Shown here: piece by piece, positions 20,026-33,433 of the stretch
How the letters are laid out: each line of letters starts with the position of its first letter
Numbering within the stretch: the first letter of the stretch is position 1
Assembly (NCBI RefSeq): GCF_025822605.1
Contig: NZ_JACKTY010000028.1
Coordinates: forward strand, 372,555-436,554
Source: Mycolicibacterium komossense
GTDB lineage: Bacteria > Actinomycetota > Actinomycetes > Mycobacteriales > Mycobacteriaceae
Direction: 5' to 3'
Length of the DNA stretch: 64,000 nt
Made by a program: the position numbers and the translations under genes
The notes under the pieces: generated by a model
Databases searched by the model: none
Seen by the model: only the letters and a program-made list of their open reading frames with translations
What the model was told of the DNA's origin: nothing

Positions 20026-20792
20026 GTGACTGACGCACACCGACGTTGTTCCGGGCCCGCACGGTCATCACCGTGGACCCGGCCCAGCCCAGGGCGTCCG
20101 CGATCCTGGTCGACGGTGACCGGATCATCGCGGTGGGTGTGTTCGAGGACCTCGATAGCGGCCAGTATGAGGTCGATGACACGTTCGCCGACGCCGTCGT
20201 CTGCGCCGGCTTCATCGACCAGCATCTGCACCCGGTACTGGGGGCCGCCACGCTGGTCACCGAGGTGATCGCCACCGAGGACTGGGCGCTGCCCGGCAAG
20301 TTGTGCCCGGCCGCGCAGTCCCAGGATGACTATCGGCAGCGGCTGGCCGAGGCCGAACAACGCACCCCTGCAGGCGAATGGCTGATCTCGTGGGGTTATC
20401 ACCGGTTGTGGCACGGCGTACTGGACCGCGGCGTGCTCGATCAGATCAGCGCCTCGCGGCCGATCGCGGTGTGGCGGCGGTCCTGCCACGAGTGGTTCCT
20501 GAACTCCGCGGCGATCGACACACTCGGGATCACCGCGGCATCAATGGCCGGCCACGGCGCGGCCAACACCATGGTGGACGTCGCCGCCGGGCTGCGGCAG
20601 ATGGTCGACTATCTGCATCACAACGGTGTCACGGCATTCAACGAACCCGGCAGCATGTGGGACCTGGAGCCGTGGCTCGCCGAGGATCTCTACGACGTCG
20701 ACCCCGCGCGCTTGAACGAGGTGACAGTACTCGGCAGCGTGTATGCCGGCCGGTGGTTCCCGGCGAGCGGTCAGCCGATTAGCCGTACTTGA
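20026..20792 (+). pseudogene. Truncated amidohydrolase (YtcJ-like) remnant
   Basis: The frame from TTG at 20046 encodes about 248 residues beginning [20 protein letters not shown]. It contains the metal-binding motif GFIDQHLHP and PAGEWLISWGYH, clearly the N-terminal half of an amidohydrolase that normally has about 550 residues. Three defects are visible. The likely GTG start at 20026 is out of frame with the body, implying a small frameshift. The segment between ITAASMAGHGAANTMVD and GLRQMVDYLHHNGV appears shortened. The frame then stops at 20792 inside the end of secG, so the catalytic C-terminal half is missing. It is convergent with secG and divergent from ppc. It is probably a non-functional remnant. 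Confidence 0.65.
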
Positions 20793-21012
20793 TCTGCAGG
20801 CCGACGCCGATGATCGAGACCAGCCAGATGCCGGTGACGAACAGCGTCAGACGGTCGAGGTTCTTCTCGACGACGGTCGACCCGGACAGGCTGGACTGCA
20901 CACCGCCACCGAACAGCGTGGACAGACCGCCACCCTTGGCACGGTGCAGCAGCACCAGCAGAACCACCAGCACGCTCGTCACGATCAGCGTGATGTCCAG
21001 AGCCAATTCCAT
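20779..21012 (-). CDS. secG: Preprotein translocase subunit SecG
   Basis: This 77-residue membrane protein is an accessory subunit of the SecYEG channel. Two hydrophobic helices are visible, ITLIVTSVLVVLLVLLH at the N-terminus and LTLFVTGIWLVSIIGVGL at the C-terminus. They are joined by the family loop RAKGGGLSTLFGGG. It is the last gene of the gap-pgk-tpiA run, as in other mycobacteria, 30 bases after tpiA. The TAA stop lies within the 3' end of the amidohydrolase remnant, so the two frames overlap by 14 bases. Confidence 0.95.
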   Translation of the reverse strand: MELALDITLIVTSVLVVLLVLLHRAKGGGLSTLFGGGVQSSLSGSTVVEKNLDRLTLFVTGIWLVSIIGVGLQIKYG

Positions 21013-21042
21013 GGCCGCCAGACTACAGGCCGCAGCGTCTGG

Positions 21043-21828
21043 TCAGGGAATCGGCCCACCTGCGGCGATTGCCGAAAGAATGGCGAACTGTTCGCCATCG
21101 AGCGACGCTCCACCGACCAGTGCGCCGTCGACATCGGCCTTGCCGACGAGCTCTCCAACATTCTTGGCGTTCACCGATCCGCCGTAGAGCACCCGGACCG
21201 TGGCCGCGATCTCCGGCGACGACAGTTCGGCCAGTTCCTCACGGATCGCCTTGCAGACTTCCTGTGCGTCGGCGGCACTGGCCACCCGGCCGGTGCCGAT
21301 CGCCCACACCGGTTCGTAGGCGATGACGCTGGCACCGATCTGCTCGGCGGACAGCCCCGCCAGCGAGCCCTTGAGCTGGTTGACGTTGTAGGCGACGTGA
21401 TCGCCCGCCTCGCGGACCTCCAGGCCCTCACCGATGCAGATGATCGGAGTCAGTCCATGCTTGAGCGCGGCCGCCGCCTTGGCGGCGACCAGCGCGTCGT
21501 CCTCGTGGTGGTACGTGCGGCGCTCGGAGTGCCCGACGACGGCGAACGTGCAGCCCAGCTTGGCCAGAAACGCACCGCTGATCTCGCCGGTGTAGGCGCC
21601 GGAGTCGTACTGGGAGATGTCCTGCGCGCCGTAGGTGAGACGTAGCTTGTCGCCGTCGACCAGTGTCTGCACGCTGCGCAGGTCGGTGAACGGCGGAATC
21701 ACCGTGACGTCGACCTTGTCGAAGTACTTGTCGGGCAACGAGAATGCGATCTTCTGCACCAGGGCGATGGCCTCGAAATGATTGAGGTTCATCTTCCAGT
21801 TGCCGGCGATCAGCGGTGTGCGGGCCAC
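21043..21828 (-). CDS. tpiA: Triosephosphate isomerase
   Basis: This 261-residue TIM-barrel enzyme interconverts dihydroxyacetone phosphate and glyceraldehyde 3-phosphate. Catalytic residues are visible: Asn10 and Lys12 in GNWKMN, the histidine in [15 protein letters not shown] near residue 100, and the glutamate in [11 protein letters not shown] near 170. The phosphate loop YGGSVNAKN follows later. It starts 18 bases after pgk and precedes secG in the glycolytic operon. Confidence 0.97.
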   Translation of the reverse strand: MARTPLIAGNWKMNLNHFEAIALVQKIAFSLPDKYFDKVDVTVIPPFTDLRSVQTLVDGDKLRLTYGAQDISQYDSGAYTGEISGAFLAKLGCTFAVVGHSERRTYHHEDDALVAAKAAAALKHGLTPIICIGEGLEVREAGDHVAYNVNQLKGSLAGLSAEQIGASVIAYEPVWAIGTGRVASAADAQEVCKAIREELAELSSPEIAATVRVLYGGSVNAKNVGELVGKADVDGALVGGASLDGEQFAILSAIAAGGPIP

Positions 21829-21846
21829 AAAGCTCCTATATGTTGA

Positions 21847-23070
21847 CTACTGCTCGAGGATGGAAATGCCGGGCAGTTCCTTGCCCTCAAGGTATTCCAG
21901 TGAGGCACCGCCACCGGTGGAAATGTGCGAGAAACCGTCCTCGGGCAAGCCCAGCTGACGTACCGCTGCTGCGGAATCCCCGCCGCCGACGACGCTGAAC
22001 GCGCCCTTGGCGGTGGCGCCGATGATGGCCTCGGCCACTCCTTTGGTGCCCGCCGCGTAGGCCGGGAACTCGAAGACCCCCATCGGGCCGTTCCAGAAGA
22101 CGGTCTTGGCATTCGACAGCAGGGCGGTGAACCGCTTGACCGACTCCGGGCCGATGTCCAGGCCCATCTTGCCGTCGGGAATCTTGTCGGCGGCGACTGT
22201 CTCCGGCGGTGAATCCGCGGCGAACTTTTCGGTAACGACGATGTCCACCGGGAGGTGGATGACGTCGCCGTAATCTTCCAGCAGCTTGGCGCAGGTCTCG
22301 ATCATCTCGGGCTGACACAGTGAGGTGCCGACCGAAAGTCCTTGCGCGGCAAGGAAGGTGTAGCACATGCCGCCACCGATGACGATGCTGTCGGCTTTGG
22401 TGGCCAGGTTTTCGATCACCGCGAGCTTGTCAGAGACCTTCGACCCGCCGAGCACCACGGCGTAGGGCCGTTCGGTGGAACTCGTCAGCGCCTTGAGTAC
22501 CTCGACCTCGGTGGCCACGAGCGCGCCCGCGTAGTGCGGAAGCAAGGTGGCGACGTCGTAGACCGAGGCCTGCTTGCGGTGCACGACACCGAAGCCGTCC
22601 GAGACAAACGCTGCCGGGTTTCCTCCCGGATCCGCCACGAGCGCCACCAGCGCCTCGGCCAGCGCCAGTCGTTCCGCGTCGTCCTTGCTGGTTTCACGCG
22701 GATCGAACCGGATGTTCTCCAGCAGCAGCACGTCGCCGTCGGTCAACCCTTCGGCTCTGGCCAGCGCGTCGGTGCCGACGACATCACCGGCGAGCTGGAC
22801 GTGTCGGCCCAGTTGTTCACCGAGCGCCACCGCCACCGGGGCCAGCGAGAACTCCGGGTCGGGTTCACCTTTGGGCCGGCCGAGGTGCGCGGTGACGACG
22901 ACCTTGGCGCCGGCGTCGCTGAGCGCCTTGATCGTCGGCACCGAAGCGATGATGCGGCCCGGGTCCCCGATGATGCCGTTGTCGAGCGGGACGTTGAGGT
23001 CGGAGCGCACGAGTACGCCCCGACCTTCTACGCCTTGCGCCAGCAGGTCGGACAGAGATTTGATCGCCAT
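21847..23070 (-). CDS. pgk: Phosphoglycerate kinase
   Basis: This 407-residue glycolytic kinase makes ATP from 1,3-bisphosphoglycerate. Recognised segments are [14 protein letters not shown] at the N-terminus, [49 protein letters not shown] and the C-terminal [13 protein letters not shown]. The ATG at 23070 ([13 protein letters not shown]) is chosen because residues further upstream in the frame are antisense to gap rather than kinase-like. It lies 14 bases after gap. Confidence 0.97.
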   Translation of the reverse strand: MAIKSLSDLLAQGVEGRGVLVRSDLNVPLDNGIIGDPGRIIASVPTIKALSDAGAKVVVTAHLGRPKGEPDPEFSLAPVAVALGEQLGRHVQLAGDVVGTDALARAEGLTDGDVLLLENIRFDPRETSKDDAERLALAEALVALVADPGGNPAAFVSDGFGVVHRKQASVYDVATLLPHYAGALVATEVEVLKALTSSTERPYAVVLGGSKVSDKLAVIENLATKADSIVIGGGMCYTFLAAQGLSVGTSLCQPEMIETCAKLLEDYGDVIHLPVDIVVTEKFAADSPPETVAADKIPDGKMGLDIGPESVKRFTALLSNAKTVFWNGPMGVFEFPAYAAGTKGVAEAIIGATAKGAFSVVGGGDSAAAVRQLGLPEDGFSHISTGGGASLEYLEGKELPGISILEQ

Positions 23071-23084
23071 GCTTGCCGGGTGGA

Positions 23085-24167
<1,083 letters not shown>

Positions 24168-24263
24168 CTAGTGGCCTGCCACCGGCGTCGCGCAGGCTGG
24201 TTGATGAACATTCCGACCACGGCGTGAGGGATAACTCAGGCCACATCGGGGTAACCCGGACCG

Positions 24264-25169
24264 GTGATAGTCGCGCAAATCGACATCAGCAACCCGGACA
24301 AAGTGCTGTTTCCTGACAGCGAATCCTCGAAAGACGGCCGCGCGGGCCTCACCAAACGCGACCTAGCGGAGTATTACGCGTCGGTCGCCAGGGTGATGCT
24401 GCCGCACCTGACGGACCGCCCGATCAGCATGCAGCGCTTTCCTGACGGCATCGACAGCGAGGGTTTCTACGAGAAGAAGGTGCCGTCCCACTTTCCGGAT
24501 TGGATCGACACCGCCGAGGTGGACACCGCCAACGGACCGCAATCGCAGGTCACGGTCAACAGCGCCCGAGCGCTGGTCTACTTGGCCAACCAGGGCTGTA
24601 TCACCCCGCACACCTGGCTCAGCCGCACCCGCGCGCTGAACCGGCCCGACCAACTGGTGTTCGACCTGGACCCGTCGGTCGACGATATCGCCTCGCTGCG
24701 GCGGGCGACCACGATGACCGGGGACTTGCTCAACGACATCGGCCTGACCTCCTACCTGAAGTCGTCGGGCGCCCGCGGCTATCACGTGGTGGTCCCGTTG
24801 CGCCCGCAGGCGACCTTCGATGAGACCCAGGCCTTCGCCCTAGAGGTCGCCGAGCATCTGGCGAAGCAGGAACCCGACCTGCTGACCGTCGAACAGCGTA
24901 AGAGCAACCGTGGCGACCGGGTCTACATCGACATCACGGGCAACAGTTTCGGGCAGACCATCGTGCCGCCCTATGCCGTCCGAGCCCGGCCCGGCGGCCC
25001 GGTGTCGACGCCCATGGAGTGGTACGAGCTCCCCCGCCTCGCGCCTGGCGACTACACGATCGCCAACCTGCGTCGCCGGTTGGCGACGCGTGGCGACCCA
25101 TGGCACGGGATCCGCCGGCGCGCGCACGGCCTGACCAAGGCCAGGGAAAAACTGGTGCGGCTGCGCTGA
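24264..25169 (+). CDS. Stand-alone LigD-type polymerase/primase domain protein
   Basis: This 301-residue archaeo-eukaryotic primase-fold protein is equivalent to the polymerase module of the end-joining ligase LigD, without ligase or phosphoesterase domains. The metal-binding pair is Asp134 and Asp136 in VFDLDPS. The nucleotide motif SSGARGYHV (Ser168, His174) and the third acidic residue Asp223 in VYIDI complete the active site. Such proteins fill gaps or prime DNA repair synthesis and often favour ribonucleotides. M. smegmatis has several relatives (PolD1, PolD2 and the LigD domain). Which of these this one matches cannot be said here. The start is GTG at 24264. It is divergent from gap and convergent with whiA. 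Confidence 0.88.
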   Translation: MIVAQIDISNPDKVLFPDSESSKDGRAGLTKRDLAEYYASVARVMLPHLTDRPISMQRFPDGIDSEGFYEKKVPSHFPDWIDTAEVDTANGPQSQVTVNSARALVYLANQGCITPHTWLSRTRALNRPDQLVFDLDPSVDDIASLRRATTMTGDLLNDIGLTSYLKSSGARGYHVVVPLRPQATFDETQAFALEVAEHLAKQEPDLLTVEQRKSNRGDRVYIDITGNSFGQTIVPPYAVRARPGGPVSTPMEWYELPRLAPGDYTIANLRRRLATRGDPWHGIRRRAHGLTKAREKLVRLR

Positions 25170-25186
25170 CGGGTACTGCGTCGAGG

Positions 25187-26170
25187 TCAGGTGTCTTCGA
25201 GCAGCTCGGCCGTCACAGCCGACTCGGTATCGGGGATACCGTCCTGTTTGGCCTTCCGGTCTGCCATCGACAGCAACCGCCGAATGCGGCCTGCGACAGC
25301 ATCTTTCGTCATCGGCGGATCGGCAAGGCGGCCCAGTTCTTCCAGTGAGGCCTGACGGTGCTCAACGCGCAATCTGCCGGCCGTCGACAGGTGGTCGGGG
25401 ACGCTGTCACCGAGGATCAGCAGAGCCCGCTCCACCCGGGCCGCTGCAGCAACGGCCGCGCGGGCCGAGCGGCGCAGATTGGCGTCGTCGAAGTTGGCCA
25501 GCCGGTTGGCAGTGGCCCGGACCTCGCGGCGCATCCGCCGCTCCTCCCAGGTCAGCCGGGTGTCCTGGGCGCCCATACGGGTGAGCAGCGCGCCGATCGC
25601 CTCGCCGTCACGCACGACGACCCGGTCGGCACCGCGGACCTCTCTGGCTTTGGCGCTGACTCCGAGCCGTCGCGCGGCGCCCACGAGCGCCAGCGCCGCC
25701 TCCGGGCCCGGGCAGCTCACTTCCAGCGCAGACGATCGACCCGGTTCGGTCAGCGAGCCATGGGCCAGGAAGGCACCTCGCCACGCGGCTTCGGCATCTC
25801 CCACGCTGCCGCCGACCACCTGGGCCGGCAGGCCGCGCACCGGCCTGCCGCGCAGATCCAGCAGACCCGTCTGCCTCGCCAACGCTTCGCCGTCTTTGGC
25901 GACCCGCACCACGTACCGCGTGCTCTTGCGGATCCCGCTGGCAGACAACACATGCACGACGGCGTTGTAGCCGTACAGATCGAAGATGTCCTTACGCAGC
26001 CGGCGCGCGATGATGCCGAGATCGACTTCGGCTTCCACCACCACCCGGCCGGACACGATGTGTAGGCCACCGGCGAAGCGCAACAGCGACGCAACCTCGG
26101 CGCGGCGGGCGCTGACCGAATTGACTATCAGCCGACTCAGTTCATCCTTGACCTCGGCCGTCATCGCCAC
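25187..26170 (-). CDS. whiA: Sporulation/division transcription factor WhiA
   Basis: This 327-residue DNA-binding protein has an N-terminal domain related to LAGLIDADG homing endonucleases and a C-terminal helix-turn-helix ([20 protein letters not shown] near residues 270-290). In streptomycetes WhiA works with WhiB to control division genes; in mycobacteria it is the Rv1423 orthologue. The GTG at 26170 gives [14 protein letters not shown]; an ATG two codons later is an alternative. It overlaps the upstream yvcK gene by ten bases and is the last gene of the uvrC-rapZ-yvcK-whiA run, an order kept from Bacillus to actinobacteria. Confidence 0.95.
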   Translation of the reverse strand: MAMTAEVKDELSRLIVNSVSARRAEVASLLRFAGGLHIVSGRVVVEAEVDLGIIARRLRKDIFDLYGYNAVVHVLSASGIRKSTRYVVRVAKDGEALARQTGLLDLRGRPVRGLPAQVVGGSVGDAEAAWRGAFLAHGSLTEPGRSSALEVSCPGPEAALALVGAARRLGVSAKAREVRGADRVVVRDGEAIGALLTRMGAQDTRLTWEERRMRREVRATANRLANFDDANLRRSARAAVAAAARVERALLILGDSVPDHLSTAGRLRVEHRQASLEELGRLADPPMTKDAVAGRIRRLLSMADRKAKQDGIPDTESAVTAELLEDT

Positions 26171-27207
26171 GGATCGTCACCTCTCGGTCCACTCAGACTC
26201 TGTCCATCCACGTCAGGGGTTGCACCCGGCATAGTCGGTGCGATAGGCACGGCCCCCCGGACGCGCACTGCTTCGAGTGCCGCCGCCAGTTTCGCCGGAT
26301 CATGTAAAGGTGTACCAGGTCTGGACACGTCAGCAAACTGAACTGCAGCATCGAGCATGCTCGCGGTCCGCTGCAGCTGTTCGCGCTCACGGTCTCCGGG
26401 TACCCGTGTCGCGTCAACGATGATCTCGTGCACCGTGAAGTCGGGTGCGTGCTGAGCCAACACATGAAGATGCCGCTCGGCGGAAAAGTCTGCCGTCTCC
26501 CCCGGTTCGGCCGCGAGGTTGAGCACCAGCGCACGGCGCGCCGTCGTCGCATTCAATGCCGAAACCAGCTCGGGCACCAGGACGTGCGGGATGACACTGG
26601 TGAACCACGAACCCGGTCCGAGGACCACCAGATCGGCAGCCATGATCGCGTCGACGGCCTGCCGCGTCGCCGGCGGATTACCGGGGAGCAGCCGCACCCG
26701 GCGAACCTTGCCCGGGGTGGTCGCGATCGCCACCTGGCCGCGGATCACGCGGCTCATCCTGGGATCCGATTCCAGCCCGGCCACATCGGCTTCGATCTGC
26801 AGGGCGATCGGGCACATCGGCAGCACCCGGCCTTTGACGCCGAGGACGCGCCCCAGTTCGTCGAGGGCGGCCACCGGGTCGGCCAGCACCTCGTTGAGGC
26901 CGGCCAGGATGAGGTTGCCGATCGGATGACCCGCCAGCGCACCACTGCCACCGAACCGGTGCTGGATGATGGTCGCCCACAGCCGACCATGCGGACTATC
27001 AGATGCCAAGGCCGCCAACGCCATTCGCAGATCTCCCGGCGGCACCACATCGAGCTCGCTGCGCAGCCGCCCCGATGAGCCGCCGTCATCGGCCACCGTG
27101 ACCACCGCGGTGATGTGCGGGGTGAGCCGACGGGCGGCAGACAGAGTGGCGTAGAGGCCATGGCCGCCGCCCAGCGCGACGATGCGGCTGTTTTCGCCCG
27201 GGTTCAC
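26161..27207 (-). CDS. yvcK: YvcK/CuvA-family UDP-sugar-binding protein
   Basis: This 348-residue gluconeogenesis-factor family protein (formerly UPF0052) is the Rv1422 orthologue. In mycobacteria the homologue CuvA is linked to cell-wall synthesis and growth on certain carbon sources. The nucleotide-sugar fold is seen in [16 protein letters not shown] (from residue 11) and [16 protein letters not shown] (37-52), then [15 protein letters not shown] and [17 protein letters not shown]. The GTG start overlaps the rapZ stop as GTGA and its 3' end overlaps whiA, so expression of all three is likely coupled. Confidence 0.93.
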   Translation of the reverse strand: MNPGENSRIVALGGGHGLYATLSAARRLTPHITAVVTVADDGGSSGRLRSELDVVPPGDLRMALAALASDSPHGRLWATIIQHRFGGSGALAGHPIGNLILAGLNEVLADPVAALDELGRVLGVKGRVLPMCPIALQIEADVAGLESDPRMSRVIRGQVAIATTPGKVRRVRLLPGNPPATRQAVDAIMAADLVVLGPGSWFTSVIPHVLVPELVSALNATTARRALVLNLAAEPGETADFSAERHLHVLAQHAPDFTVHEIIVDATRVPGDREREQLQRTASMLDAAVQFADVSRPGTPLHDPAKLAAALEAVRVRGAVPIAPTMPGATPDVDGQSLSGPRGDDPWR

Positions 27208-28133
27208 TCGCGACCCAGATCCCGGTGCAAGGCACGCACCGACAGCCGGCCGTTGGCCTGCAGGCGCGCGGCAAGGGCTTCGGCGATCGCGACGCTGCGG
27301 TGCTTGCCGCCGGTACAGCCGATGGCGACGGTCATGTAGCGCTTACCTTCCCGGCGATAGCCTTCAATCACCAGATCGAGCAGCTCGTGGTAGGTGTCGA
27401 GAAACTTGCCCGCACCCGGTTGCCCGAGTACGTAGTCGCGCACCGCCGGATGCTGACCGGTGTGCGGACGGAGATCGTCCACCCAGTGCGGGTTGGGCAG
27501 GAACCGAACGTCCATCACCATGTCGGCGTCCATGGGTAAGCCGTATTTGAAGCCGAAGGACTCCACCGTCACGCTGGTTTCGGCGATCTTCTCGCTACCG
27601 AAGGCCTGCTCGATACTCGCCCGCAGCGCCGGTACCGGCAGGCTCGAGGTATCGATCACCAGATCGGCGCCGGCGCGCACCGGTGCCAGCATTACGCGCT
27701 CGGCGGCGATGCCTTCGGCGAGCGTCAGATCACCTTGCAGCGGATGACTGCGCCGGTTTTGCTCGTAGCGCCGGACCAGGATGTCGTCGGAGGCTTCGAG
27801 GAACAGCACCTGCGGCGTGATGCCGCGGGTCGCCAGTTCGGTGCGGACCGAGTCGAGATCGCCGGTGAAACCCTTGGAGCGCGCGTCCATCACGATGGCG
27901 AGTTGGGTGATTCGCGAGCCGGCCGCCAGGCCCAGATCCACCATCCGGGCGATCAACTCGGGCGGCAGGTTGTCGGCGACGTACCAACCGAGATCTTCGA
28001 GCACTTTGGCGGCGGTACCTCGGCCCGCGCCCGAGAGCCCGGTAACCAGAACGACATCGATACCGGAGTCGGTTTCAGCGCCGATATCGCTTGAGCCGTC
28101 GTCCCGCGTCACGTGGTCAGTACCGTCCGTCAT
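27204..28133 (-). CDS. rapZ: RapZ/YvcJ-family nucleotide-binding protein
   Basis: This 309-residue P-loop protein is the Rv1421 orthologue. In E. coli RapZ is an RNA-binding adaptor controlling glucosamine-6-phosphate synthase, and in Bacillus YvcJ hydrolyses GTP. The P-loop here is GLSGAGRGT (residues 32-40), with arginine 38 where lysine is normal. I recall the same substitution in M. tuberculosis. The DxxG-type segment [10 protein letters not shown] and the C-terminal [15 protein letters not shown] are conserved. It overlaps uvrC by four bases upstream and yvcK by four bases downstream. Confidence 0.93.
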   Translation of the reverse strand: MTDGTDHVTRDDGSSDIGAETDSGIDVVLVTGLSGAGRGTAAKVLEDLGWYVADNLPPELIARMVDLGLAAGSRITQLAIVMDARSKGFTGDLDSVRTELATRGITPQVLFLEASDDILVRRYEQNRRSHPLQGDLTLAEGIAAERVMLAPVRAGADLVIDTSSLPVPALRASIEQAFGSEKIAETSVTVESFGFKYGLPMDADMVMDVRFLPNPHWVDDLRPHTGQHPAVRDYVLGQPGAGKFLDTYHELLDLVIEGYRREGKRYMTVAIGCTGGKHRSVAIAEALAARLQANGRLSVRALHRDLGRE

Positions 28134-30190
28134 CCGGATGCCTGTTCGGCTGCCTGTTCGGCCAAGCCATCATCGCGTACCTCGGTGGTGTTCGTGGTGG
28201 ATACCAACATTTCCCGGGCATTCTCGGCCGGCGGGGGCCCACTCGGCTCCGGGCCTGCCCCGAGCGCGGTCAACACGGCCACGGCCGTGGTCACCCCGAT
28301 ACCGGGCACCGCAGTGATCTCCTCGACCGTCGCCTGTGTGAGACGGGCCACCGAGCCGAAGTGGGTGACGAGCGCCTTGCGTCGGTGCTCACCCAGGCCC
28401 GGCACTGAATCCAGCGCCGATGCGGTCATCCGCTTCGACCGCTTGCTGCGGTGGTAGGTGATGGCGAACCGGTGGGCCTCGTCGCGCACGCGTTGCAACA
28501 GATACAGCCCCTCGCTGTTGCGTGGCATGATCACCGGATCGGGTTCTCCGGGCACCCACACCTCTTCTAGTCGTTTCGCCAGGCCGATCACCGCCACATC
28601 GGAGATACCCAGCTCGGTCAGCACCGCCGCAGCCGCGTTCACCTGCGGCGCACCACCGTCGACGACGTAAAGGTTGGGCGGGTAGGCAAATCTACGCGAT
28701 TTACCCTCTGCCGCAAACTCTTCCACGTTCTGGGTGTCCTGCAGATGACGCCAGAAGCGCCGCCTGGTGACCTCGGCGATGGAAGCCACATCATCGGAGC
28801 GACCGTCGCCGGCCGCCTCCTTGATGGCGTAGTGGCGGTAGTCCGATTTACGCGGCAGCCCGTCCTCGAAAACCACCAGCGAGGCAACGACATCGGTGCC
28901 CTGGACGTGGCTGATGTCCACACACTCGATCCGCAGCGGCGCATCCACCAACCCCAGGGCATCCTGAATGCTTTGCAGCGCGGCGGATCTGGCGTTGAAG
29001 TCACCGGCCCGGCGCAGCTTGTGCTGCTGCAGCGCCTCCTGCGCGTTACGGGACACGGTTTCGGCGAGCGCCTTCTTGTCGCCACGCTGGGGCACCCGCA
29101 ACGACACCCTCGAGCCGCGTAACCCGGACAACCAGACGGTGAGTTCCTCGGCATTGGGCGGCAGACACGGCACCAGGACCTCGCGCGGAACCGGATTAGT
29201 TGACTCGTCGCCACCGTCGTCTGCCGAACCTCCCAATTCGGCCTGATCGCCGTAGAACTGGGTGAGAAACTGCTCCACCAGCACCGCGGTTCCGTCGCTG
29301 TCATCGGGTTCCGTGGATTTCTCGACCACCCAGCCACGTTGACCGCGCACCCGTCCGCCCCGGACATGAAACACCTGGACCGCCGCTTCCAGATCGTCGT
29401 CGGCGAAGGCCACCACATCGGCATCGGTGCCGTCGCCGAGCACCACGGCCTGCTTCTCCAGTGCCCGCCGTAGCGCCCCCAGGTCGTCACGCAGCCGCGC
29501 GGCCCGCTCGAAGTCGAGCACCTCGGCCGCATCGGTCATCTGGTGTTCCAGTTCACGCGCGAACCTGTCCGTCTTACCCGAGAGGAAATCACAGAAGTCG
29601 GCGACGATCTTGCGATGCTCCTCGGCGGTGACCCTGCCGACGCACGGCGCCGAGCACTTGTCTATGTAGCCGAGCAGGCAGGGCCGGTCGATCTGGCTGT
29701 GCCGCTTGAACACTCCGGCCGAACAGGTTCGTGCGGGAAAGACCCGGGTCAGCAGATCGAGCGTCTCCCGGATCGCCCACGCGTGGGAGTAGGGACCGAA
29801 GTAGCGGACTCCTTTGCGGCGCGGTCCGCGGTAGACGAACAACCGCGGATATTCGTCGTTGAGAGTGACCGCCAGCACCGGATAGGACTTGTCGTCGCGA
29901 TAGCGGACGTTGAAGCGCGGATCGAATTCCTTGATCCAGTTGTATTCAAGCTGCAGCGCCTCGACTTCGGTGCCGACGACCGTCCACTCGACTTTGGCCG
30001 CGGTGGTGACCATCTGCCTGGTCCGGGGATGCAGCGCGGACAGATCCTGGAAGTAGGACGTCAGCCGACTGCGGAGACTCTTGGCCTTCCCGACGTAGAT
30101 GACCCGGCCGTGCGGGTCCCTGAACCGGTATACGCCAGGTTCCACCGGAATGGACCCGGGTGCAGGCCGGTACGTCGCTGGATCGGGCAC
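28130..30190 (-). CDS. uvrC: Excinuclease ABC subunit C
   Basis: This 686-residue nuclease makes both incisions in nucleotide-excision repair together with UvrA and UvrB. Domain order is complete. The N-terminal GIY-YIG nuclease spans about residues 15-95 ([20 protein letters not shown]). A cysteine-containing linker, [16 protein letters not shown], follows. The UVR/UvrB-binding helix pair lies near 205-240 and the RNase H-like second nuclease near 380-550 ([11 protein letters not shown]). Two helix-hairpin-helix elements sit at the C-terminus ([26 protein letters not shown]). The start is GTG at 30190, directly preceded by a -10-like TAATCT (30197-30202). Confidence 0.96.
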   Translation of the reverse strand: MPDPATYRPAPGSIPVEPGVYRFRDPHGRVIYVGKAKSLRSRLTSYFQDLSALHPRTRQMVTTAAKVEWTVVGTEVEALQLEYNWIKEFDPRFNVRYRDDKSYPVLAVTLNDEYPRLFVYRGPRRKGVRYFGPYSHAWAIRETLDLLTRVFPARTCSAGVFKRHSQIDRPCLLGYIDKCSAPCVGRVTAEEHRKIVADFCDFLSGKTDRFARELEHQMTDAAEVLDFERAARLRDDLGALRRALEKQAVVLGDGTDADVVAFADDDLEAAVQVFHVRGGRVRGQRGWVVEKSTEPDDSDGTAVLVEQFLTQFYGDQAELGGSADDGGDESTNPVPREVLVPCLPPNAEELTVWLSGLRGSRVSLRVPQRGDKKALAETVSRNAQEALQQHKLRRAGDFNARSAALQSIQDALGLVDAPLRIECVDISHVQGTDVVASLVVFEDGLPRKSDYRHYAIKEAAGDGRSDDVASIAEVTRRRFWRHLQDTQNVEEFAAEGKSRRFAYPPNLYVVDGGAPQVNAAAAVLTELGISDVAVIGLAKRLEEVWVPGEPDPVIMPRNSEGLYLLQRVRDEAHRFAITYHRSKRSKRMTASALDSVPGLGEHRRKALVTHFGSVARLTQATVEEITAVPGIGVTTAVAVLTALGAGPEPSGPPPAENAREMLVSTTNTTEVRDDGLAEQAAEQASG

Positions 30191-30196
30191 CGCTCC

Positions 30197-30202
30197 AGAT
30201 TA
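30197..30202 (-). promoter_or_regulatory. Candidate -10 element for a leaderless uvrC transcript
   Basis: On the minus strand TAATCT fits the mycobacterial TAnnnT -10 pattern and ends six bases before the uvrC GTG, so transcription would start on the start codon itself. A short GGAG lies between but is too close for a normal ribosome site. No -35 is obvious. Confidence 0.35.
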
Positions 30203-30245
30203 GTACCGCGCGACGACGACTTTCGCCGACAAGCCCGTTGCACGA

Positions 30246-32457
<2,212 letters not shown>

Positions 32458-32567
32458 CTATGCCACCCTTGCCCGGGCTCCCAGTGAACCCGTGTGTAAA
32501 ACGCTGAGATCAGTATGAACCACCAGACTGTGCTGGATATTGCTCGGCTGACCATCGCCGGTAGTCG

Positions 32568-33179
32568 TCAGACTTCTTTCTCGCTCAGCAGGCGTTCGAC
32601 ATATTTCGCGATGACGTCCACTTCGAGGTTGACCGGGGTGCCTTCCGGAGCGCGCCCCAGCGTGGTGAGCTCCAGCGTCGTCGGGATCAACGACACCTCG
32701 AACCAGTCTCCGGAGTCATCGCGGCCCAGGCCTGACACCGTCAGCGAGATGCCGTCGACGGTAATCGAGCCCTTCTCCACCACATAGCGGGCCACACTGC
32801 GCGGCAGAGAGATTCGCACCACATCCCAGTGCTCCGACGAACTGCGGCTCACCACATGTCCGGTGCCGTCGACGTGGCCCTGGACGATGTGTCCGCCGAG
32901 CCGGCTGTTCACCGCGGCGGCTCGTTCCAGGTTGACGCGCGAGCCGACGGCGAGCTTCTGCAGGCTGGACCGGTCGAGGGTCTCGGCCATCACGTCGGCA
33001 CTGAAGTTGCCGCCCGGGAGCACCTGCACCACCGTCAGGCACACGCCGTTGACGGCGATCGAATCGCCGTGGCCGGCGTCCGCGGTGACGACAGGCCCGT
33101 GGATGACAAACCGCGCCGCATCGGTCAGATCCTCTTTGCCGACGACTTCGCCCAGCTCTTCGACGATTCCGGTGAACAC
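32568..33179 (-). CDS. ribE: Riboflavin synthase (alpha chain)
   Basis: This 203-residue enzyme dismutates two lumazine molecules into riboflavin. It consists of two tandem lumazine-binding barrels, each with the repeat signature: FTGIVEELGEVV plus AVNGVCLTVVQV in the first, HIVQGHVDGTGHVV plus TVDGISLTVSGL in the second. The GTG at 33179 is preferred because VFTGIVEELG is the invariant N-terminus; the open frame upstream adds 23 unrelated residues. Called ribC in M. tuberculosis. It is divergent from lprG across 254 bases holding no other convincing gene. Confidence 0.95.
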   Translation of the reverse strand: MFTGIVEELGEVVGKEDLTDAARFVIHGPVVTADAGHGDSIAVNGVCLTVVQVLPGGNFSADVMAETLDRSSLQKLAVGSRVNLERAAAVNSRLGGHIVQGHVDGTGHVVSRSSSEHWDVVRISLPRSVARYVVEKGSITVDGISLTVSGLGRDDSGDWFEVSLIPTTLELTTLGRAPEGTPVNLEVDVIAKYVERLLSEKEV

Positions 33180-33421
33180 GCCTACCAGGCTAGAGGTGGC
33201 GTACTCGGAAGCGGCGACCGAGTGGGCCTCAGAGCTGCTTCTCACCAAGGAACGTCGCCACCGGATTGGCGTTGAGTTCGGCGATCGGGCGGCAGCCCTG
33301 TGCCGCTCTCCATCCGCATATACCGAAACTGCAGGTCAATGGCCATGTCATCCGCCCCATCGCGCGCCAAACCGACACCGAAAGGTAATCAAGCGGGTTC
33401 GAGCCGAATCTGCACACCCTC

Positions 33422-33427
33422 TACGAT
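33422..33427 (+). promoter_or_regulatory. Candidate -10 element for a leaderless lprG transcript
   Basis: TACGAT fits the TAnnnT -10 pattern and ends six bases before the lprG ATG, which would place the transcription start on that ATG. No purine-rich ribosome site precedes the gene. TTCGAG at 33398-33403 is a weak -35 candidate with an 18-base spacer. Confidence 0.4.
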
Positions 33428-33433
33428 GCAGAC

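Noticed and set aside
20046..20792. Calling the amidohydrolase frame an intact short enzyme
   Set aside because: It lacks the C-terminal half with the remaining metal ligands, has only a TTG start, and ends inside secG.
32458..32567. Possible FMN riboswitch before ribBA
   Set aside because: The gap is only 110 bases and lacks the conserved FMN-aptamer segments I could recognise. The same holds for the spacer before ribE.
33229..33417. Small open frame of 62 codons between ribE and lprG
   Set aside because: No ribosome site, no recognisable domain, and frames of this length arise by chance at this GC content.
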